DNA of 7,250 nt from Peptococcaceae bacterium (GTDB lineage Bacteria; Bacillota; Peptococcia; Peptococcales; Peptococcaceae): contig JAFXJE010000063.1 in assembly GCA_017532485.1 (NCBI GenBank), positions 1 to 7,250 on the forward strand, read 5' to 3'. Of this stretch, positions 1-5,700 are shown one piece after another; the stretch's first letter is position 1; the number at the start of each line of letters is the position of its first letter. A program made the position numbers and the translations under genes. The notes beneath the pieces are model-generated. The model was not told the origin of the DNA and searched no databases. It saw nothing but the letters and a program-made list of their open reading frames with translations.

Positions 1-1
1 G

Positions 2-2650
2 ACAACTGCTGATGGAACAGAAAAAATTACTGTTAAAGGTTTCACCGACCCATTTCATTTAGGTTTATATGATGCAAATAAATATCAAGATATTGCCAAT
101 GGTCAAATAACTGATGCTAGCAAAAATGATTTTCTTGATGAGGGCTGTTTACCAGAAACTATGGAGGAACTGATTTGGTCCAGTGGCAACTCAACTATTG
201 CGAAGATTGAGCAAATCAATAATAGTACAGTTATTGTTACGCCAAGAAAAACAGGCAGTACATTCATAAAGGTTAAAGGAAAAACAAGTGGCAAGGTAAA
301 AATTTTCCAAATTAATATTGAAGAATTACCTTTAGAAACAGTAACTATGGACCGTTCTTTAGGTTTTGAACTTGGTGCAGGTGAACAAGGTAAAGATTTA
401 TTGAAAATTGCCAAAGGTAATCGTGTAACTTTAGATGTAGAAGTAGTTCCTTACAATGCGACTAATATTGATTTGCGTTGGAAGAGCAATAATACTGATT
501 TAGTTACAGTGGATAGTAAAGGAACTATGCGTGCGTTGGAAATAGACCCTAAGCTGGTAGATGTTATGGTTTATAATTATGATCGCAACAGCAATGGAAC
601 TGTTATTTCCGATACTATTCAGGTACAGGTAGTAGAACCGTTGTTAATTCCATATATTGATATTCGTGAATGTGATGAAAACATTGTCAATGTGGGTACT
701 GTTGATGAAGCAACGGTGAAAACTAAAGGTGACCGTATTGATTTCAGTTATCGCTATTCGGTAAGCACTCAAGAAATTGAGCCAAAAGAACCTACCTTCA
801 AAATAGTACAGGGTGAAACGGCAGAGTTGTGGGTTGAGTATGCTATCGAAAGAGATAAGGTTTATCAGCATAGGGCAGATGATGTCTTTTGGGAACCAAT
901 AAAGAAAAATTTAGTTTGGTTAGATTATAAAACTGACCGAGAAACGAAGCGTATTAACTTAGTAGATAATACTGGTAATACCAATGCCGAAAGTGATTGG
1001 TACACAGTAGATGAGGCTAATGGTGACCATATTCTGTATACTGCACATCTGGAATTAAAAGCGACTACTAATGTCAAGAAAACAGGTGAAATCATTCGTG
1101 TTGTAGGTACTAATGTGTATTATGAACAAAATGGAAAAACTCCTGCGTTGGATTGCAATATTCCGGCTGATGCAACTAATAATACAATAGAACGTAAAGA
1201 TATTGGTTATCCTGGTTTTTATGTGGAAATAGAACCAATTCCACCAACTGCAATTGTAATTAGTGGAGTGCCTAAAATTTTAGCACTTGAAAAAAGTAAA
1301 AAATTGAAAATAAGCACTGATAATAGGGTCAAAGACAAACGCGTGACTTGGGAAATTGTGCAGATTGAAAAATTGGATGTTACTGGTGGAGCAACTGATG
1401 AAGCTGGTTTGATAAAAGAAACAGTTAATTTGGCTAATGGTAAGACGGTAGATATCCGTAATGATAATGGTCGCTTTGATTTATCCAAAGGCAGCCCTTA
1501 TTATACACCGTTAGTTTTAACTGCTGATGAAGTTGCTACTTATGCAGTTATTGATGCTGATACAGGCGTTATTACCGGTAAGCGTGCTTGTCGTGCTTTA
1601 GTGCGAGCAACTTCTGTATCCGATGATACTATTTTTGCCGAAGCCTATGTTTATATTGGCACAAGAGTGAAAGCAGGCAAGCTAAATGAGACAAGTTTGA
1701 CCTTGAAAGAGGGAGAAGTATTTGATTTGAATGTGGCGATGCAGCCACCACATCTTAATACCGATTACTTTGGAACAACTCCTGAAGCTGAGCCAAAGGT
1801 TATTAAATTTGAATCGGAAAATCCGTATATTGCAGAAGTAGACCAATGGACAGGTAAAGTAACAGCAATAAATGGTTCTTTAGAAGATGAATACACCTAT
1901 ATCTATGCTTATATCGGTAACAATGAAAAACGTTTGCGTTGTCGAGTAAATATTGTAGCAGGTGATTATACTTGGACAGATATGGGTGGCATCAAGGAAA
2001 ACACAAAAGTGGAAATTGATGCTGTACCAGAGGCTAATTTTGAAGCAACTTATCAATCAGATATTCAGCTGCGTGTAGGCAAGAATATGAAGCTTCATTA
2101 TCGCATGGTAGAAAGTAAAGCTGATATTGCTGATGTCAAGTGGTATGCTGCAACGGACAATGTTTTTGTTGACCAAGTTGGTAATGTAGTAGCTTTGGGT
2201 AATACAGATTCGGCAAAAGCTACTGTCTATGTTGTGCTGCAAGATAAGAGTGGCAAGATGTATAAGGTAACGTACAATATTACCATTAAGCCTGAGTTAA
2301 AGGTGGGTAATGATTTCTTGGGTTATGAAGACAGCTTGAAAGTTGAAGTAACAGCTGGTCAAGCAGTAACATTGAAAGCTGTAATTGCTCCTACGGAAGA
2401 TTTGGAAGGGGAAAATTATGCAGGTGACTGGACAGTAACTGAATGGAAAACCACCAGCCGTTATGTGAACTTCTATACAGATAAAGATATTTTTGACAGT
2501 ACCATTAACAGAGCTGATGGTGAGGAATTGACCATTAAGACCACTGCTGATATTGACGGCAAAAAAAGTGTTAATGCAGTTATTAAAGTAAAAAATAAAG
2601 CCAGTGGTGAAACAGCTACGGTTAATATCAAAATTTTAGCGAGAAAATAG
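2..2650 (+). CDS. Large Ig-like (Big_2-type) repeat protein, 5'-truncated
   Basis: The frame is open from the left edge to the TAG at 2648-2650, giving 882 visible residues; the true start and any signal peptide lie upstream. The ATG at 161 is internal: it has no Shine-Dalgarno sequence and coding continues before it. About six Ig-like modules can be read, marked by the Big_2 strand pattern around a central Trp: WSSGN at residue 59, WKSNN at 160, WEIVQ at 450, FESEN at 603 (Trp replaced by Phe), WYAATDN at 714 and EWKTTS at 815. Each is followed by V-D-x-x-G-x-V or a related turn. Residues 214-413 fit no family I recognise. No catalytic motif, LPxTG signal, S-layer homology domain or C-terminal membrane segment is visible. 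Cysteines are rare (five seen). Big_2 domains are known in bacterial surface and phage proteins. A secreted or surface-attached structural or adhesive role is inferred from that and from the neighbour; the specific function is unknown. Confidence 0.9.
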   Translation, partial: TTADGTEKITVKGFTDPFHLGLYDANKYQDIANGQITDASKNDFLDEGCLPETMEELIWSSGNSTIAKIEQINNSTVIVTPRKTGSTFIKVKGKTSGKVKIFQINIEELPLETVTMDRSLGFELGAGEQGKDLLKIAKGNRVTLDVEVVPYNATNIDLRWKSNNTDLVTVDSKGTMRALEIDPKLVDVMVYNYDRNSNGTVISDTIQVQVVEPLLIPYIDIRECDENIVNVGTVDEATVKTKGDRIDFSYRYSVSTQEIEPKEPTFKIVQGETAELWVEYAIERDKVYQHRADDVFWEPIKKNLVWLDYKTDRETKRINLVDNTGNTNAESDWYTVDEANGDHILYTAHLELKATTNVKKTGEIIRVVGTNVYYEQNGKTPALDCNIPADATNNTIERKDIGYPGFYVEIEPIPPTAIVISGVPKILALEKSKKLKISTDNRVKDKRVTWEIVQIEKLDVTGGATDEAGLIKETVNLANGKTVDIRNDNGRFDLSKGSPYYTPLVLTADEVATYAVIDADTGVITGKRACRALVRATSVSDDTIFAEAYVYIGTRVKAGKLNETSLTLKEGEVFDLNVAMQPPHLNTDYFGTTPEAEPKVIKFESENPYIAEVDQWTGKVTAINGSLEDEYTYIYAYIGNNEKRLRCRVNIVAGDYTWTDMGGIKENTKVEIDAVPEANFEATYQSDIQLRVGKNMKLHYRMVESKADIADVKWYAATDNVFVDQVGNVVALGNTDSAKATVYVVLQDKSGKMYKVTYNITIKPELKVGNDFLGYEDSLKVEVTAGQAVTLKAVIAPTEDLEGENYAGDWTVTEWKTTSRYVNFYTDKDIFDSTINRADGEELTIKTTADIDGKKSVNAVIKVKNKASGETATVNIKILARK
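26..640 (+). repeat. Big_2-like modules 1 and 2 of the upstream protein
   Basis: Two consecutive Ig-like modules at about residues 9-110 and 112-213. Module 1 has the WSSGN turn at residue 59, and its closing strands run through K-T-G-S-T-F-I-K-V. Its N-terminal half carries a long unusual insertion before the Trp. Module 2 is more typical: an opening strand, then G-N-R-V-T-L-D-V, then WKSNN and V-T-V-D-S-K-G-T-M-R-A. Boundaries are approximate because they come from the strand pattern alone. Confidence 0.7.
641..1240 (+). other. Unassigned 200-residue segment inside the upstream protein
   Basis: Residues 214-413 lie between Big_2-like modules 2 and 3 and lack the Big_2 consensus. The segment is rich in charged and aromatic residues (W-V-E-Y, F-W-E-P, V-W-L-D-Y, S-D-W-Y-T-V) and holds two cysteines, in R-E-C-D-E and L-D-C-N. 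Alternating hydrophobic residues suggest beta structure, so it may be one or two strongly diverged Ig-like folds or a separate binding domain. It ends at E-P-I-P-P, a typical lead-in to the next Ig module. No function can be assigned by reading. Confidence 0.5.
1241..1660 (+). repeat. Big_2-like module 3 with a roughly 50-residue insertion
   Basis: Residues 414-553. The module opens with P-P-T-A-I-V-I-S-G, a common Big_2 first strand, and has the Trp at residue 450. After L-D-V-T-G-G, about 53 residues (1382-1540) interrupt the fold before it resumes at A-V-I-D-A-D-T-G-V-I-T-G, which is the usual Big_2 turn. The closing strand is A-E-A-Y-V-Y-I-G. The inserted loop is Gly/Asn/Asp-rich with a P-Y-Y-T-P turn. 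Confidence 0.6.
1661..2647 (+). repeat. Big_2-like modules 4 to 6 of the upstream protein
   Basis: Three further Ig-like modules at about residues 554-654, 684-764 and 765-882. Module 4 reads L-T-L-K-E-G-E-V, then F-E-S-E-N with A-E-V-D-Q-W-T-G-K-V-T-A, a nearly textbook Big_2 turn except that Phe replaces Trp. Module 5 has WYAATDN and V-D-Q-V-G-N-V-V-A-L. Module 6 has V-T-A-G-Q-A-V-T-L-K-A-V and EWKTTS, and its last strand T-V-N-I-K-I-L ends three residues before the stop. A short acidic linker (1964-2050) separates modules 4 and 5. Confidence 0.7.
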
Positions 2651-2655
2651 GAGGG
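2650..2655 (+). promoter_or_regulatory. Ribosome binding site of the downstream gene
   Basis: The sequence GGAGGG overlaps the last base of the upstream TAG stop. It lies 8 bases (counted from GGAGG) before the ATG at 2663, which is good Shine-Dalgarno spacing. It fixes the start of the second gene. With only 12 bases between the genes there is no room for a promoter or terminator, so the two genes are most likely cotranscribed and may be translationally coupled. Confidence 0.9.
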
Positions 2656-2662
2656 CAGGATA

Positions 2663-2749
2663 ATGCAAAAAAATAAAAAAATTCGGTGGATAGCCTTACT
2701 TTGCTGCTTGCTCTTCTTGGTGGCAGGCCAGACGGCAGCTTTTGGAGCC
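2663..2749 (+). other. Sec signal peptide of the giant protein
   Basis: Residues 1-29 have a basic n-region (K-N-K-K-I-R), a hydrophobic core of about 14 residues (W-I-A-L-L-C-C-L-L-F-L-V-A-G) and a small-residue cleavage region Q-T-A-A-F-G-A. Cleavage is likely after Gly28 (A-F-G) or Ala29. The two cysteines (14, 15) sit in the core without a lipobox, so a lipoprotein is unlikely. Confidence 0.88.
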
Positions 2750-5700
2750 GTTCCTTATGAAGTTGAAATAGCAAGTGGCAGCTCTGGTGTGCATCTAACC
2801 TATACAGCTGGTGATACTCAAAATCAGATTATAACTATGAAAATTAAAGGCGTTAATGCTAATGATTTGAATAATGTAACCTTTAGTTTTCCTGGCAACT
2901 ATTTTATTCCTGTTAGTGCCGTTGCTAATGGGCAGGCAGGTACTGTCCAAGGTAATGTAGTTAGTTTTGAAACCATTAAACCAACTACAAAAACAATAAC
3001 TGACCCAAATGATTTAAATGCGACCATAGAAGTACTGGACCCATTGGTGCAGGATATTCAAGTTACCTTTACGGTTGTTGGCAACCAAACTGTAGCGACA
3101 TTAGAGCCTCAGACTGAGCTGGTTACTGTAACTTATGGTGGCAGCAATCAGGCTAAAACGGTGGAGGTAAAAGTAGCTGTTGAGCCTGCTGTAATTGATG
3201 TTACCAAGACAACTTTTGTTGTTGATTATATGCAGTATCATAAGCAGCCACATTTAAGTGAAAATCCAGCAATGGCTTTAGCTACTGTAGTAGTTAACTT
3301 TGCCGACCAATACGGCAATGCTACTAAAAAATGGCCGACAGGCAAATCTATGTATTTTGCGGCGGAAGGTGTAGCAGGTTTTGCTGAAATAAAACAAACA
3401 GTAAGCAATGGGATATTTAATGAAGTAAGTGATAACTCTGGTCATTTTTATGAAGCCAGCAGTACTACTGATGCACAAATGATTTTTCAGGTAAAAGGTC
3501 AAATGGGCAGCAGCTATACCTTTGCGCTTGGCTTAGGGGATAACGGTGCTGATAACAGTTCAACCATTAAAAGTTATTTTTCCAATGGGATGAATACTCC
3601 TATTGACTACAAAGTAGCTAAATTGAATATTACAGGAATTAATGTGAGTACCCACAATGATGGTCAAATTAAGATTGATGTCAGTATCCCGAACTATGAC
3701 TTGACTGGGAAAACTGTAGAGGTAAAATTGCCTGCCAATTTTATGACGACGGAAACAAAAGAAAATGGTTTAGTAACGATTAACCCTAATGGGAGTTTGT
3801 TTGCTAATGTTGTTTCTGTGCCAGGAGAAGGTACTTACAATTATACAAATACAGATGGTGATTATAAGCTCTATATTGATGGTGTAGAGTATATGTTGAC
3901 TAATTATGACGGCTGTATTATCGTTGTTCAGCCATCTTTATTACAAGTATTAATTGATAATGAGTTGGAATTTCGTCATGGTACAGGCAATGGGGTAATA
4001 GCCCCGAAAGAACTGACCTTTACTGTTTCCGGCATAGATACAAGCCAAGTGGATAAAATTGAGTTCCAAATCGAGCCACCAACAGTAGCTGATGGCAGTA
4101 CTGGGTCTGCTGGGATGCGATTTAAAAATGACGGCAGTGGCAATTATATTTATGATTCTGCCAATAATACAGTAATCGTTAGTGGTCAATTTAAAGAAAC
4201 CCAAACCTTTACCTTTCCAATAGAGTATGCTGATTCATCAAAAACTACTGTTGACGGGTTAAATGAGGTTTATCCTTTAAATATTATTACTAGAAAAAGT
4301 TCTGGTGATTTAGTTGAAAAAAGTAACAATGTAAAATTGCGTTATCGGATTACAGATAAGGTAATTGATGCTTCCCAGACAACTTTCACTGATTTTAGAA
4401 CTGTATCGGTAACAGGCAATCAATGTGCCGTAGAAATCAAGATGACTATTAATGAGCCTGAATTAAATGGGCGTGGTGTTTATCTGTGGATTACTGATGA
4501 ATATGGTAATATTGTAAATGTTAAAGACCGTTTTGATATTCAGCTGGTAGGTAAAGCTGCTGATTCGTTATTCTTAATGAATACAGAATTAGCAGCTGTA
4601 GAGGGTAGTGTTAAAGGTGATAGAAACGTCTTTAAAGTCTTTCTTAAAGGTGCAAAGACTGATGTCAGCAGTATCGAAGAAGATGGACCAAATTTAGGTG
4701 AAGAAGAAATGTTGTTTCGCATTACTTCTTCCTTGGATGGTAATTATCGCTTGAATATTGCTACTGGAAGAACAGCTAAAGAGGCTCTGGAAAACAGTGG
4801 GATAGTAGGCACTTTAAATCATAAAGAGTCGGATATTTTCACTTTTGTGCAGGAAAGCAATTTGCCAATCGTAAATATTCGTAATGTAGGAGATATTTAC
4901 TATAATTATGCAGATGCAGGCTTAACAGCTCCTGGACCTGGCGTAATCGAAGTGGAAATTGCTAATATTGAGTTTATCACAGAGGCGCAAGGTGCAGATA
5001 ATTTCTACATTCGTCTGCCAGAAGGTTTAGAATTAGCTGATGATTCCGTTTATAAAGCAGGAGATTATGTGAAATTAAATCCTACTAATGCTATGGACGA
5101 TGAAAATGCTGTTGCTAAACATTATCGCTGGCAGTTCTCCTTAAGTGAAATTACTTCTGATTTGACCAACGGTTTGGAAAGTGGAGCAGACAAAGTAATT
5201 GATGTGAGTGAGTTTACTTTTTATCGTGGAATGAGAGCTTCCAGTAATGCAGATGATACTTATATGCAGGAAATCAGAGTAGATATTACTTCTGATTTAA
5301 CCTTTAAATCCTTTGTAGCTAACTTGTATCAATTCTTGCAGGCAACTTTTGGGACACCTGCGTATCCTAAAGAAGATATTAGTTTAAATATTGCTCCACA
5401 GGAAACTATTTACAGCAGTGAAGCTTTTAATAATAGTACAGGTATTTTATTTTGGTTTTCCAATGGTAGTGAAAGTATTTTAACCACAGAGCAAGTGACA
5501 GTTAAAGCTACTACCTTAGATGCGAATGGCAAAGAAGTAACCAATCCATTAGCAGCTTGCACTGATACTAGTTTGGTAAAAGAAAATCAAAATAAATTTA
5601 AGCTGGATTGGAAATTGGATGAACAAGCCAAACCTATTCCAGGCGTTTTAAACGAAAAATTAGCAGTACAATTTGCTGAAAAAGGCGAATATCAGTTGAA

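Noticed and set aside
161..163. ATG at 161 as the start of the first gene
   Set aside because: The frame is open to the left edge, the upstream codons look like the same protein, and there is no Shine-Dalgarno sequence or signal peptide at this ATG.
2651..2662. Promoter or terminator between the two genes
   Set aside because: The gap is only 12 bases and is accounted for by the ribosome binding site and its spacer.
2702..2707. Cys14-Cys15 of the signal peptide as a lipoprotein attachment site
   Set aside because: The residues before them are A-L-L, not a lipobox with Gly/Ala/Ser at -1, and they lie in the middle of the hydrophobic core.
103..4722. Short open frames of 60-103 codons on the minus strand (for example 103-414, 644-871, 1219-1488, 3950-4204)
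   Set aside because: They lie antisense inside two well-supported long genes and their translations show no recognisable domain. They are expected by chance.
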